A stretch of 64,000 nucleotides of DNA, taken from contig NZ_LVYD01000046.1 in NCBI RefSeq assembly GCF_002077945.1, positions 1 through 64,000 of the forward strand. The letters are read 5' to 3'. Position 1 is the first letter of the stretch, and every line of letters starts with the position of its first letter. The stretch is from Niastella vici (lineage in GTDB: Bacteria > Bacteroidota > Bacteroidia > Chitinophagales > Chitinophagaceae). The position numbers and the translations under genes are program-made. Below the pieces are notes generated by a model. It saw only the letters and a list, made by a program, of their open reading frames with translations, made no database searches and had not been told where the DNA came from. Positions 34,282 to 42,278 of this stretch are shown here, in pieces.

Positions 34282-34348
34282 ATAAGGGCTTACCATGCGG
34301 TAAGCCCTTATAAATATCTGGCACTACACAAAGCACCATCGGCCTACC
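34282..34348 (-). promoter_or_regulatory. His transcription attenuator (terminator and antiterminator arms)
   Basis: On the minus strand a 13-bp stem (34299-34311 with 34282-34294), loop GCAT, forms the terminator-like hairpin AAGGGCTTACC/GGTAAGCCCTT just before hisG. Its first arm can instead pair, over 8 bp with one G-U, with GGTAGGCC at 34341-34348 (antiterminator). GATGGTG at 34334-34340 can pair with CACCATC at 34367-34373 inside the His codons (protector). The tract after the hairpin is TTATCATTTAAAA, a weak U-run, so a terminating role is less sure than for the pheA case. Confidence 0.78.
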
Positions 34349-34397
34349 TGCAGGGGTAAGTATGATGATGGTGGTGAATGTGTATGAAAATTGTCAT
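34344..34397 (-). CDS. His-rich leader peptide of the hisG operon
   Basis: A 17-codon frame from ATG at 34397 to TAG at 34344-34346 encodes M-T-I-F-I-H-I-H-H-H-H-H-T-Y-P-C-R. Six of codons 6-12 are His (CAC or CAT). It lies between a consensus-like promoter and alternative RNA hairpins ahead of hisG. This is the expected signature of a histidine attenuation leader, as known for enterobacterial hisL (which has seven consecutive His codons). Stalling on the His codons would cover the protector arm at 34367-34373. The codon content is seen directly; the regulatory action is inferred from layout. Confidence 0.85.
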   Translation of the reverse strand: MTIFIHIHHHHHTYPCR

Positions 34398-34406
34398 AAT
34401 GAGCCG

Positions 34407-34436
34407 CAAAAATACTACTTACCTTCTTTCAGCAAA
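34407..34436 (-). promoter_or_regulatory. hisG promoter: TTTG-N18-TATTTTTG
   Basis: On the minus strand TTTG (34433-34436) and TATTTTTG (34407-34414) are 18 bp apart. The -7 box is identical to that of the pheA attenuator. The leader ATG starts 10 bp after the box, leaving a 5' UTR of only a few nucleotides. Confidence 0.7.
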
Positions 34437-34626
34437 ATTTTTTTTACGTTAAGTGTGGTTATGCACAACCTGCATAATTATTTTGTGCGCATCCATTTAA
34501 TAATGTGTAACTTACAGAGAAGTAAACCCCGCCGTTGACCGGCCTCAGGGCCCGGCACGGATAATGAGAAAAGAGGAAATTGCCTGATTTTTCCTTGTTC
34601 TTTGTTGGATAATTAAACCTTTCAAC

Positions 34627-34761
34627 ATGCCAAACCGATCGCCTGCCCAACGATTTGTTATTCTTATTTTGCTGCTATTTTTAGCCTGGTTCAGCAGGTG
34701 CAAACCATTCACTTCTTCCCAAAATAGTTTTCCCCGGCCGGCCGTTGCAAACGGACAATAA
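34627..34761 (+). CDS. Possible small membrane or lipid-anchored protein
   Basis: A 44-codon frame MPNRSPAQRF... with a hydrophobic stretch VILILLLFLAWFSRC that could be a membrane span or a weak lipoprotein signal (WFSRC). It ends 15 bp before the OsmC gene on the same strand. I recognise no family; it could be chance. The remaining sequence between the his promoter and this frame holds nothing I can identify. Confidence 0.3.
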   Translation: MPNRSPAQRFVILILLLFLAWFSRCKPFTSSQNSFPRPAVANGQ

Positions 34762-34776
34762 TCGTAACTTGATGTT

Positions 34777-35253
34777 ATGAAATCGCACCATTACAAAGTA
34801 AACAGTACCTGGACGGGCAACCGGGGAAATGGAACCGCTTCCTATACAGCCTACGACAGAAATCATACTATTGCAACGGGTAATAAACCGGTGATCCCCG
34901 GTTCATCGGATCCCGCTTTTCGCGGCGATGCTACCCGGTATAATCCGGAAGAATTACTGGTGGCTTCGCTGTCATCGTGCCACATGTTGTGGTTCCTGCA
35001 TCTGTGTTCTGCTGCGGGCGTAATTGTGGTGGACTATGTTGATGATGCAACCGGTAATATGGAAGAAACCGCTGATGGCGGTGGCCATTTTACGGAGGTT
35101 ACTTTGTTTCCGGTGATCACTGTGGCCAGTGAAGAAATGGTTGACCAGGCAGATGCATTACACGAAAAGGCCAATGAATTATGTTTTATTGCCAACTCAT
35201 GCAATTTTCCGGTGCATCATAAACCTATTTATAAAATAGCTGAACACGTGTGA
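34777..35253 (+). CDS. OsmC family protein
   Basis: A 158-residue cytosolic OsmC/Ohr-fold protein. It shows SSDPAFRGDATRYNPEELLVASLSSCHM (in parts), where the SSC cysteine is the family's peroxidatic position, and a second cysteine pair region LCFIANSCNFPVHHKPIY. Family members reduce organic or lipid hydroperoxides with two cysteines. The spacing fits the YhfA/OsmC-like branch more than Ohr. It is monocistronic or follows the small frame at 34627. Confidence 0.88.
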   Translation: MKSHHYKVNSTWTGNRGNGTASYTAYDRNHTIATGNKPVIPGSSDPAFRGDATRYNPEELLVASLSSCHMLWFLHLCSAAGVIVVDYVDDATGNMEETADGGGHFTEVTLFPVITVASEEMVDQADALHEKANELCFIANSCNFPVHHKPIYKIAEHV

Positions 35254-35275
35254 CGAGGCTTGCATCGATCTTTCT

Positions 35276-35304
35276 TACACCCCCTTTAGGGGGATGGGGG
35301 GTTA
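35276..35304. repeat. CCCCCTTTAGGGGG palindrome (family D) between convergent genes
   Basis: ACCCCCTTTAGGGGGATGGG lies between the OsmC gene (+) and the membrane-protein gene (-) and reaches the latter's stop codon. It is the same element as the cluster at 6976-7190 and may serve as a terminator hairpin. Confidence 0.65.
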
Positions 35305-35952
35305 AGGCAGCGGCCCTTTGTGATAGTTGTAGGAAATAGCGCGCAGAATAGATTTCTTCAGCACCAGTTTAAAGAAGAGATAAACCACGTGTAAAATAAA
35401 GACCGTCCAACCCAGGAAATCAAATATGCGGCTCATCAATTTTTCGGTTCCGGTGTTCATGACCGTATCGCGGGGCAACCCTTTTGTTACAAATAACTCA
35501 TCGAGGTATACATAGGTGCAAACAAGCAATAATACCAGAAAGATCTCCTGCATTATGAATGAAAACAGGGCAAATGGTTTTTTGAGCTGCTTTTTAACGC
35601 GGTAATAAAAATAAACGCTCAGGATATTATAAGGGATGAGGCAGAGATAGGCATTGGTGTTGTTATTGAAATAGTAAAAGTTCAGCATAAGGCAGCTTAG
35701 CAAAATGCTTACTTCCATACCCGGACTATTAGCCAGATCGGGATTGATGAATACAAGGTGCACTACGCTGAAAAGAAGTATAAGGAATAAGGTGCCTATG
35801 ATCGTGTTTTGGGTCGTTTCGGGACAGTCGTTGGTGAAACAAACTGCCTCAGCTATATTATAGTGATACAGGATGTATTGTCCTAACCAGGCTACTAAAA
35901 ACGAAATAACCAGGATCAGGGTAATGGATATTATCGCATTACGGAGGGTCAT
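35302..35952 (-). CDS. Polytopic membrane protein of unknown function
   Basis: A 216-residue integral membrane protein with about six hydrophobic spans: near 7-29 (AIISITLILVISFLVAWLG), 48-68 (IIGTLFLILLFSVVHLVF), 77-97, 101-118, 127-148 and 180-203. I recognise no family or motif. A large loop with ETTQNTIIG and YVYLDELFVTKGLPRD may be exposed. It stands alone, convergent with OsmC. Confidence 0.7.
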   Translation of the reverse strand: MTLRNAIISITLILVISFLVAWLGQYILYHYNIAEAVCFTNDCPETTQNTIIGTLFLILLFSVVHLVFINPDLANSPGMEVSILLSCLMLNFYYFNNNTNAYLCLIPYNILSVYFYYRVKKQLKKPFALFSFIMQEIFLVLLLVCTYVYLDELFVTKGLPRDTVMNTGTEKLMSRIFDFLGWTVFILHVVYLFFKLVLKKSILRAISYNYHKGPLP

Positions 35953-36153
35953 AAGGATGCTTAATGCCTTATAAAAATAATAAAATTTATCAGTGTCCCT
36001 AATAGCTGGTGACGTTCCTGTCGCATTTGTGCTACTTTTTTCGTTTTTGATACTGATAACCAGGCTGGTTTATGCAACAATTCCTTGTAATGTGTGGCCT
36101 GTTTATTGCTTCCAACCAGTCATAATCGTCATTATCTGTTAACTTTTTTCAAT

Positions 36154-36426
36154 ATGGAAACCATTTCAATTATAGTGAGCGGTTTGGTGCAGGGTGTTTA
36201 TTACAGGCAAAGCACCAAAGAAAAGGCGTTGGAACTGGGCATTTCGGGAATGGTCAAAAACCTGCCCGATGGCAATGTGCACATCAGGGCCACCGGTACG
36301 GCCGATCAGCTGGAGCAACTGGTGCAATGGTGCAAACAGGGACCACCGCATGCGAAAGTAAAAGAGGTGAAAGTTGAAAATGAAGACATGCAGGTATTTA
36401 TGGGGTTTGCTATTCTGAGAAATTAA
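36154..36426 (+). CDS. acyP: Acylphosphatase
   Basis: A 90-residue enzyme that hydrolyses acyl phosphates such as carbamoyl or acetyl phosphate. I chose the ATG at 36154 (METISIIVSGLVQGVYYR); the 20 codons upstream are not conserved. The signature GLVQGVYYRQSTKEKA with catalytic Arg18 and the second signature GISGMVKNLPDGNVHI with Asn36 are both present. Length is typical. Confidence 0.95.
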   Translation: METISIIVSGLVQGVYYRQSTKEKALELGISGMVKNLPDGNVHIRATGTADQLEQLVQWCKQGPPHAKVKEVKVENEDMQVFMGFAILRN

Positions 36427-36488
36427 GAATTAGAAAGGAAAGTTGCCTTTTTCATTAACTTTCCACACATTTTTTAAAACTTCCTATT

Positions 36489-37238
36489 ATGACCCAACGA
36501 TTCTTGTTTAACCTGTTCCTGCTTTTTTGTGTGTATTCCCTGCAGGCACAACAACCTTTGCGGCAAGGCGATCCCAAACTCACTGAAGTGTGGGAACCCG
36601 AACCAAAAGTGATCACGCCTGGTAAAACCAGCCTCGATGCGCCATCTGATGCCATTGTATTATTTGGTGGAGAAAATGCCGATGCCTGGGCTGCAAAAGA
36701 TAATGGTGCTGCCAAATGGAAGGTAGAGTCGGGCATACTCACCGTTGCGCCCGGTACCGGTGAAATACATACCAAACAGGGTTTTGGCGATTGCCAGTTG
36801 CATATTGAATGGAGAACACCCGCTGAGGTGAAAGGCGATGGACAGGGCCGTGGTAACAGCGGTATTTTCTTTATGGGCCGTTACGAATTGCAGGTGCTTG
36901 ATTCATACAAGAACAGGACCTACAGCAACGGACAGGCAGGTAGTATCTATAAACAATTACCACCGCTGGTAAATGTCAGCCGTGGTCCCGGCGAATGGCA
37001 AACCTATGATGTTATATTTACTGCTCCCCGGTTTAATGAAGATGGTTCGGTTAAATTACCCGCCCGCATAACGGTATTGCATAATGGTGTGCTGGTGCAG
37101 AATAACTCAACCTTATGGGGCGGTACCCAATACATTGGTATTGCCACTTATGAAAAACATGGCGATAAGGAACCGCTGGTGTTACAGGACCATGGCAATC
37201 CTACCAGTTTCAGGAATATCTGGATCCGCCCGTTATAA
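36489..37238 (+). CDS. Exported DUF1080 (3-keto-disaccharide hydrolase-like) protein
   Basis: A 249-residue periplasmic protein with signal peptide (MTQRFLFNLFLLFCVYSLQAQ). The DUF1080 domain, a concanavalin-like fold, fills about 55-248: AIVLFGGENADAWAAKDNG, DCQLHIEWRTP, GNSGIFFMGRYELQVLDSY, GSIYKQLPPLVNVSRGPGEW and FRNIWIRPL. Family members have been linked to 3-keto-glycoside hydrolysis and are abundant in Bacteroidota. The exact substrate here is unknown. Confidence 0.9.
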   Translation: MTQRFLFNLFLLFCVYSLQAQQPLRQGDPKLTEVWEPEPKVITPGKTSLDAPSDAIVLFGGENADAWAAKDNGAAKWKVESGILTVAPGTGEIHTKQGFGDCQLHIEWRTPAEVKGDGQGRGNSGIFFMGRYELQVLDSYKNRTYSNGQAGSIYKQLPPLVNVSRGPGEWQTYDVIFTAPRFNEDGSVKLPARITVLHNGVLVQNNSTLWGGTQYIGIATYEKHGDKEPLVLQDHGNPTSFRNIWIRPL

Positions 37239-37255
37239 AGTTATTTGGTTCGTTA

Positions 37256-37299
37256 GTTATTGAGTTATTAAGTTGAATTCATCTTAATAACTCAATAAC
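37256..37299. terminator. 17-bp perfect inverted repeat between convergent genes
   Basis: GTTATTGAGTTATTAAG (37256-37272) and CTTAATAACTCAATAAC (37283-37299) are exact reverse complements separated by 10 bp. The element abuts the stop codon of the TlpA-like gene (37300). There is no T-run, so the terminator role is inferred from position. Confidence 0.7.
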
Positions 37300-38535
37300 T
37301 TATGAACCCTGCTTTAATAGTTCATCTACAATAGCGTAAAACTCTTTCTTGTAGGCTTCATAGTGAATGCCCGTACCAGGGCCCATAAAGCCGGTATGTG
37401 TTTTTTTCAGTTTCCCGTCACGGCCAATGAACAGGGTGGTGGGGAACATTTTTATCCGCGTTATCTGGGGCAATGTCTTTTCTGTTCGAAGGGTATCTGA
37501 AACCTTCACTCCGGTAATAAGCATGGGATAGGTAATATTGAAATGCTGCTGAAATTTGCGCAGGCCCTGTTGCGACCGTTTAAAATCGGTGCTGTACTCA
37601 TAAGCCAATGCGATCATTTCAACCCCGCGTTGCTTGTTGTTTTTATAGTAATCACTTAAGAAGGCCGTTTCATCCATACAATTGGGGCACCAGGAGCCCA
37701 TGATCTGAATGATCACCACTTTATTTTTAAACCGGTCGTCGGTAATGGATACGAGGTTGCTGTCCAGATCAGGAAAACGGAAGTTCAGGTATTCTTCACC
37801 CGGCTTCAGGTACACTGCTGCCAGGGTATCGGGCACGCTGGCCTGTTCATTTTTTTGTGCGGTCCAGTTTTCGTGGTAAGTAGCGCCGGAAGCAAATAAA
37901 CCATTGGTGATAACAGAATCATTGTGAACGGTTCCCCTGAAATAATAGGCATGGCTGCCATCGAATGTACTTAAGTGCAGGGTGTCGTTGTGCACCGCAC
38001 CTTCGAGGTAACGATAATCTCCGGTTGGTGTTAATACAGTGCCGGTTAATGCAGTGCCATTTTGTTTGAACTCAATCACTGCCTGCATGGGATTGCTGTT
38101 TTCAACAAATACAGCGCTCCAGCGACCGGTAAGTAGGCGTTTGGTGTGTTTTGCCTGCGGGTATCGTTGCGGTTGATTATACGTGAACACTACGGGCATT
38201 ACCTGTGTAGTACTGGAAGTGCCTTTGATCCATACGCCCCGCAAGGTATTATTGTTTACGGCCTGTAACCTGAATTCAGATTCAAACAAAGGCATTTGCA
38301 CCAGAATGGAGTCCTGCTTTTGTTCTATGGCGGTTACTTCAATCTTCTCTGCGGCATTGCGGATGTACCAGACAGGTTTTCCTTTTTTATACTGAATAGC
38401 CACATTAAAATCGATCGTATGGCCATCGGTGCGTTGCAGGGAAGCGCGCCACCATCCGGTGGGTAAAGGAATATTAGCTGATGTATAGGTTACCAAACCG
38501 GTCAGCAGACCGATGAGCCAGGGAATCTTTTTCAT
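37300..38535 (-). CDS. TlpA-like thioredoxin-fold protein with N-terminal barrel domain
   Basis: A 411-residue exported protein. After the signal peptide (MKKIPWLIGLLTGLVTYTSA), residues about 25-230 form a beta-rich region with lipocalin-like repeats (LPTGWWRASLQRTDGHTI, RLLTGRWSAVFVEN, EGAVHNDTLHLSTFDGS). Residues about 245-405 are a TlpA/AhpC-TSA domain with the redox motif WCPNC in IQIMGSWCPNCMDE and the FPTTLFIGRDG segment with the cis-proline region. It is expected to act as a periplasmic disulfide reductase; no partner gene lies nearby. Confidence 0.88.
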   Translation of the reverse strand: MKKIPWLIGLLTGLVTYTSANIPLPTGWWRASLQRTDGHTIDFNVAIQYKKGKPVWYIRNAAEKIEVTAIEQKQDSILVQMPLFESEFRLQAVNNNTLRGVWIKGTSSTTQVMPVVFTYNQPQRYPQAKHTKRLLTGRWSAVFVENSNPMQAVIEFKQNGTALTGTVLTPTGDYRYLEGAVHNDTLHLSTFDGSHAYYFRGTVHNDSVITNGLFASGATYHENWTAQKNEQASVPDTLAAVYLKPGEEYLNFRFPDLDSNLVSITDDRFKNKVVIIQIMGSWCPNCMDETAFLSDYYKNNKQRGVEMIALAYEYSTDFKRSQQGLRKFQQHFNITYPMLITGVKVSDTLRTEKTLPQITRIKMFPTTLFIGRDGKLKKTHTGFMGPGTGIHYEAYKKEFYAIVDELLKQGS

Positions 38536-38918
38536 AATAATTGATAAACAAATTTAACCGGTGCAAGTTTACTGCATTAATGCCTTACAAAAGATTGGGG
38601 CTGCTTCATTTTTTTGAAACAGCCCCGGTGACAACACATAGCACTAAATGCCCAAAGAAAACCCATGAATTATTTTGCACCTTTTTAACAAAAAGGAATA
38701 ATACTATAGAATTGCTACAACCTTAGTTGTAAGAATTGCTGATCTATTGCTATAGAAAGTTTGCTACATCAGGGACCATAAAACCGGCCACGCAGAAACA
38801 GTTTATAATGTCAGGAGAATTGCTCTGACAATATAATAACAATTCCTGTAAAACCAAAAAAATATGACCCGGAAGGGGGCGTGCGTCAAACCGTAACGCG
38901 TAAACGCATAAGCGTCAA
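38536..38918. other. 383-bp intergenic region with one hairpin
   Basis: I find no convincing gene. A hairpin GGGGCTG (38597-38603) with CAGCCCC (38620-38626) and an inner TTCA/TGAA stem lies upstream of the TlpA-like gene. The words TATAGAATTGCTACAAC and TTGCTATAGAAAG near 38704-38763 are partly inverse copies. Confidence 0.6.
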
Positions 38919-39866
38919 TCAGGTATTGCGCAAATTTTCCAGCATATCCTTTGTCATTTTCAAGAGGTCGTATTCATGTTTCCAGCCCCAGTCGTTGCGG
39001 GCTACAGAATCATCAATACTTTGCGGCCAGCTATCAGCTATGGTTTGCCGGTAGTCGGGCTCATAACTGATGTTGAATTCAGGGATATAATTCTTTATGG
39101 CAGCTGCAATTTCTTTGGGTGAGAAACTCATTGCCGAAATGTTATAGGAAGTGCGAATGGAGATATTTGCCGCCGGTGCTTCCATAAGCTCGATGGTTGC
39201 TTTAATAGCATCGGGCATATACATCATGGGCAGATAGGTATCTTCGTTCAAAAAGCACTGATACTTTTTTTCTTCCAGCGCTTCATGGAAGATCTCGATG
39301 GCGTAATCGGTGGTGCCGCCGCCGGGGGCAGATTTATAAGAGATCAAACCCGGGTAGCGGAGGCTGCGTACGTCAACATGGAAACGCTGGTGATAATAAT
39401 TGCACCAGAATTCGCCGGCATATTTGCTGATGCCATACACGGTGATGGGTTCAATAATGGTTTGCTGCGGACAGTTTTGTTTGGGCGATGTAGGACCAAA
39501 CACGGCAATACTGCTGGGCCAGTATACTTTGTATATTTTTTCTTCCCGGGCAATATCGAGTACGTTCAGCAAACCCTGCATATTCAAATGCCAGGCGAGG
39601 TTGGGATTTTTTTCACCGGTTGCTGAAAGAATGGCGGCCAGCAGATAGATCTGGGTAATGTTCTGCCTGATCACCTGTACGTGCAACATTTCCTTGTTCA
39701 TTACATCGAGGCTTACGTACGGACCGGTGCCTTTAAGCAGGTCATTCTCTTCGCGCAGGTCAGAGGCAACGACATTATTATTGCCATAGATCTTGCGCAG
39801 GGCCAGGGTTAATTCAACACCAATTTGGCCCGAAGCGCCAATTACGAGTATTCTTTCTCTAATCAT
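38919..39866 (-). CDS. tdh: SDR-type L-threonine 3-dehydrogenase
   Basis: Oxidises threonine to 2-amino-3-ketobutyrate with NAD+. The 315 residues belong to the extended SDR (UDP-galactose-epimerase-like) type of threonine dehydrogenase known from Flavobacterium and Thermoplasma. Seen: Rossmann motif ILVIGASGQIGVEL (6-19), YLLAAILSATGEKNP, VYWPSSIAVFGPTSP and catalytic YGISKYAGEFW with Tyr and Lys, then RYPGLISYKSAPGGGTTDYA. The GGGTTDYA segment is characteristic of this enzyme. No glycine C-acetyltransferase gene is adjacent. Confidence 0.88.
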   Translation of the reverse strand: MIRERILVIGASGQIGVELTLALRKIYGNNNVVASDLREENDLLKGTGPYVSLDVMNKEMLHVQVIRQNITQIYLLAAILSATGEKNPNLAWHLNMQGLLNVLDIAREEKIYKVYWPSSIAVFGPTSPKQNCPQQTIIEPITVYGISKYAGEFWCNYYHQRFHVDVRSLRYPGLISYKSAPGGGTTDYAIEIFHEALEEKKYQCFLNEDTYLPMMYMPDAIKATIELMEAPAANISIRTSYNISAMSFSPKEIAAAIKNYIPEFNISYEPDYRQTIADSWPQSIDDSVARNDWGWKHEYDLLKMTKDMLENLRNT

Positions 39867-40057
39867 GTATTAACGATAGTTAGTTTTTGTAATAGCCGCA
39901 AAAGAATGAACAAAAGATCAAATAGGCAAATTTGAGTATGTACACGATTGCGGTAATTAAAACTGATTGATTATTAGTTGGTTAAGCTTTTTATGGCCGG
40001 CCCAAACCACGAGAACTGGTTATCAAATTAGCTAATTATCAAATTATCACATTAGTT

Positions 40058-40065
40058 TACCTTTG
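40058..40065 (+). promoter_or_regulatory. kdsA promoter-like -7 box TACCTTTG
   Basis: TACCTTTG fits TAnnTTTG and ends only 4 bp before the kdsA ATG at 40070. If used, the mRNA would start at or almost at the ATG. No clear TTTG lies 19 bp upstream; the sequence there is a run of TATCAAATTA words. Confidence 0.45.
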
Positions 40066-40069
40066 CGCC

Positions 40070-40891
40070 ATGAAAAAAATGCTTACTGATCTTTTTGCCA
40101 ACCAGCAATACGATACAACAAACTTCTTTTTGATTGCTGGCCCCTGTGTAGTGGAAAGTGAAGAATTGTTGCTGGAAGTAGGAGAGAAGGTATCCACCAT
40201 TTGCCGCAACCTGGGCATTCCTTATATTTTTAAAGCCTCGTACCGCAAGGCTAATCGCACCAGCGCTACTTCTTTTACCGGCGTGGGCGATGAAAACGGG
40301 CTGGCTCTGTTGCAAAAAACCGGTAAAACCTACAAAGTGCCGGTAACTACCGACATTCATGCGCATGAAGAAGCGGCCATGGCAGCACAATATGCCGATA
40401 TTTTACAGATACCCGCCTTTTTGTGCCGTCAAACCGATCTGCTGATAGCCGCTGCAGAAACCGGTAAAATTGTGAATGTAAAGAAGGGACAATTTGTAAG
40501 CGGCCCTTCCATGAAATTCGCTGTAGAGAAAATAGTAAAAGCCGGCAATGAAAATGTAATGCTCACCGAGCGTGGTAATACCTTTGGCTACCAGGACCTG
40601 GTGGTTGATTACCGCAATATAACCTGGATGAAAGAGCACGGGGTGCCGGTGATCATGGATTGCACGCATAGTTTGCAGCAACCCAATCAAACCACAGGAG
40701 TAACAGGCGGTAATCCCCAACTGATCGGTACTATTGCCAGTGCTGCTATTGCAACCGGCGCCGATGGATTGTTCATTGAAACACATCCCAACCCTGCAGT
40801 AGCAAAAAGCGATGGGGCAAATATGCTGAAGCTCGATCTGCTCGAAGGTTTGTTGCAAAAGTTAGTGAAGATCAGAAAGGCAGTGGTATAG
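40070..40891 (+). CDS. kdsA: 3-deoxy-8-phosphooctulonate synthase
   Basis: Makes KDO-8-phosphate from arabinose-5-phosphate and PEP for lipopolysaccharide core. The 273 residues show FFLIAGPCVVESEE, FKASYRKANRTSATSFTGVG, PVTTDIHAHEEAA, VKKGQFVSGPSMKFA, LTERGNTFGYQDLVVD and MDCTHSLQQPN. Cys26 in AGPCVVES marks the metal-dependent class, in contrast to the Asn of the E. coli enzyme. It is closed by the hairpin at 41001-41057. Confidence 0.95.
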   Translation: MKKMLTDLFANQQYDTTNFFLIAGPCVVESEELLLEVGEKVSTICRNLGIPYIFKASYRKANRTSATSFTGVGDENGLALLQKTGKTYKVPVTTDIHAHEEAAMAAQYADILQIPAFLCRQTDLLIAAAETGKIVNVKKGQFVSGPSMKFAVEKIVKAGNENVMLTERGNTFGYQDLVVDYRNITWMKEHGVPVIMDCTHSLQQPNQTTGVTGGNPQLIGTIASAAIATGADGLFIETHPNPAVAKSDGANMLKLDLLEGLLQKLVKIRKAVV

Positions 40892-40947
40892 GTGAATGGT
40901 GAATGCCCGTCCGACCGGTCATCCGGGCGGGGTTAATGGTGAATGGG
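40891..40947. repeat. Family B repeat after kdsA
   Basis: GGTGAATGGTGAATGCCCG at the kdsA stop, then CGGGCGGGGTTAATGGTGAA, with GCCCG/CGGGC able to pair. The inverse words TTGACCATTGACCATTCACC lie at 41111-41140, on the other side of the terminator. Confidence 0.6.
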
Positions 40948-41000
40948 TTTCTGATTTTCGAGCGTAATCATTGAATTTAACCTCACGATTTTTATAAAAG

Positions 41001-41057
41001 AAAGTGCCCTTAGTAAGAGATAACCTCCTGAAGTTATACTCGAACTAAGGGCACTTT
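41001..41057. terminator. Bidirectional terminator between kdsA and the DUF4382 gene
   Basis: A 14-bp perfect outer stem AAAGTGCCCTTAGT (41001-41014) with ACTAAGGGCACTTT (41044-41057), and an inner stem GAGATAAC/GTTATACTC with one bulge. Convergent genes lie on both sides. Confidence 0.85.
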
Positions 41058-41141
41058 ATTATTTAGTTTTAGAGAAGTTTGAGATTCGTAGTGAGCTGGC
41101 CTAAGAATTATTGACCATTGACCATTCACCATTGACCATCA

Positions 41142-41927
41142 TTACTTCATTAAACGAACCGTATCAACAATGGTAACATTGCCGGTAGTTACAACAATGC
41201 CTGTTTTAGTTTGCGATTTGTACGTTGTGTCTGTGGGATAGTACTTCATTGTGTAAGAAGCTGCAGGAACTCCTTTGATCAAATAGCCACCATTTAAGTC
41301 GGTAAATGTGCTCATGGTATCGGTACCATTGATCGCATACACAGCGGTAAGCACTGTTTTAGGCGTTACCGCCCCTTTGATACTGCCGCCTACCGCATTC
41401 AATACGGTGCGGATAACCGGTTTCAGAATGAATTTGCCATTGCCGGTTGATACAATTGAACGGCCGGCATCGAAATCGAGCACCATCGTATACAGGATAC
41501 CGCCAGTTACATTCTGCTGAACGTTCAGCTTTAAACCGCTTTGTTGCGCGCTGGGCGTTTCAAGCGGAATGGTTACGCCATTGGCAACAATGGAATTGTT
41601 TGTACCCAGGACCAAACGGATCTGGTGCAGTTTGCCGCTCGGAATATCGGCATTCACCAGCAGGGTGTCTTTGTCATTCACCAGGTCGAGCAGGTTGTAA
41701 ATACCAGCATGTACACCTGGTAACGATTGCCAGCCTTTGTCGTCATCACCGGTTACATTGATCTGTACATCTTTCAGGTCAATATAAACCGCATCAAAAG
41801 CTGCAGGATCGTCTGTCATGCGAATTTCCAGTTTTGCTTTGTCACCGGAATCTTTCTCAGAACAGGAAATGAGGGCAGAGGTAAACAGTAAAAACACGAT
41901 TAGGGACTTGAGAACGTTGGATTTCAT
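41142..41927 (-). CDS. DUF4382 lipoprotein with C-terminal Ig-like domain
   Basis: A 261-residue surface or periplasmic lipoprotein with a signal and lipobox (LLFTSALISCSEKD). The DUF4382 domain (about 32-175) shows KLEIRMTDDPAAFDAVYIDLKDV, YNLLDLVNDKDTLLVNADIPSG and the DFDAGRSIV segment. A short carboxypeptidase-regulatory-like beta sandwich (GSIKGAVTPKTVLTAVYAING) follows at about 180-258. The function of DUF4382 is unknown. Family B repeats lie just beyond its stop. Confidence 0.85.
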   Translation of the reverse strand: MKSNVLKSLIVFLLFTSALISCSEKDSGDKAKLEIRMTDDPAAFDAVYIDLKDVQINVTGDDDKGWQSLPGVHAGIYNLLDLVNDKDTLLVNADIPSGKLHQIRLVLGTNNSIVANGVTIPLETPSAQQSGLKLNVQQNVTGGILYTMVLDFDAGRSIVSTGNGKFILKPVIRTVLNAVGGSIKGAVTPKTVLTAVYAINGTDTMSTFTDLNGGYLIKGVPAASYTMKYYPTDTTYKSQTKTGIVVTTGNVTIVDTVRLMK

Positions 41928-41993
41928 AGCGTGTCAAAATTTAATATAAACGCTAAGGAACCAAAACTATACCACACATAAAAACGTAATATG

Positions 41994-42015
41994 AAAAAAG
42001 CTCCCAAAGGGAGCT
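41994..42015 (-). terminator. Terminator for the AraC-type gene
   Basis: On the minus strand AGCTCCC-TTT-GGGAGCT is followed by six T. It lies 264 bp beyond the AraC-type stop codon; the sequence between them (42016-42278) is AT-rich and shows no gene. Confidence 0.8.
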
Positions 42016-42278
42016 GCAAGAAATTGTTTTTCAAAGGAATTGCAATACAAAAAAATATTTATAAACATTTTTTTGCATCTAATATTGGATTAAAAAACGG
42101 GGTGAATAATTATATTGGTAATGATAGATATACGGAAAATTGTACCGGAAGTTTACTATGAGGTATCTAATATAGTCATAACAGTAACCGGAAAGAGTTT
42201 AGTTTCTTTTATGGAGGGAATTTAACATTTCATAAACAATTTTGACAGTTACACGGAAAAAATTGTAAGGTCGACACT

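Noticed and set aside
34232-34339. N-terminal extension of hisG by 36 codons
   Set aside because: These codons run through the attenuator hairpin, and homology starts at MKLRIAIQKSG (34231).
34282-34348. A riboswitch or T-box in front of hisG
   Set aside because: No T-box bulge motif was seen, and the His-codon run with alternative pairings explains the region better.
34459-34650. A 63-codon minus-strand frame upstream of the his promoter
   Set aside because: No motif and no conserved-looking pattern; overlaps the small plus-strand frame at 34627.
38541-38726. A 61-codon frame in the gap before the TlpA-like gene
   Set aside because: Low-complexity composition, no signal peptide or motif, and it contains the 38597-38626 hairpin.
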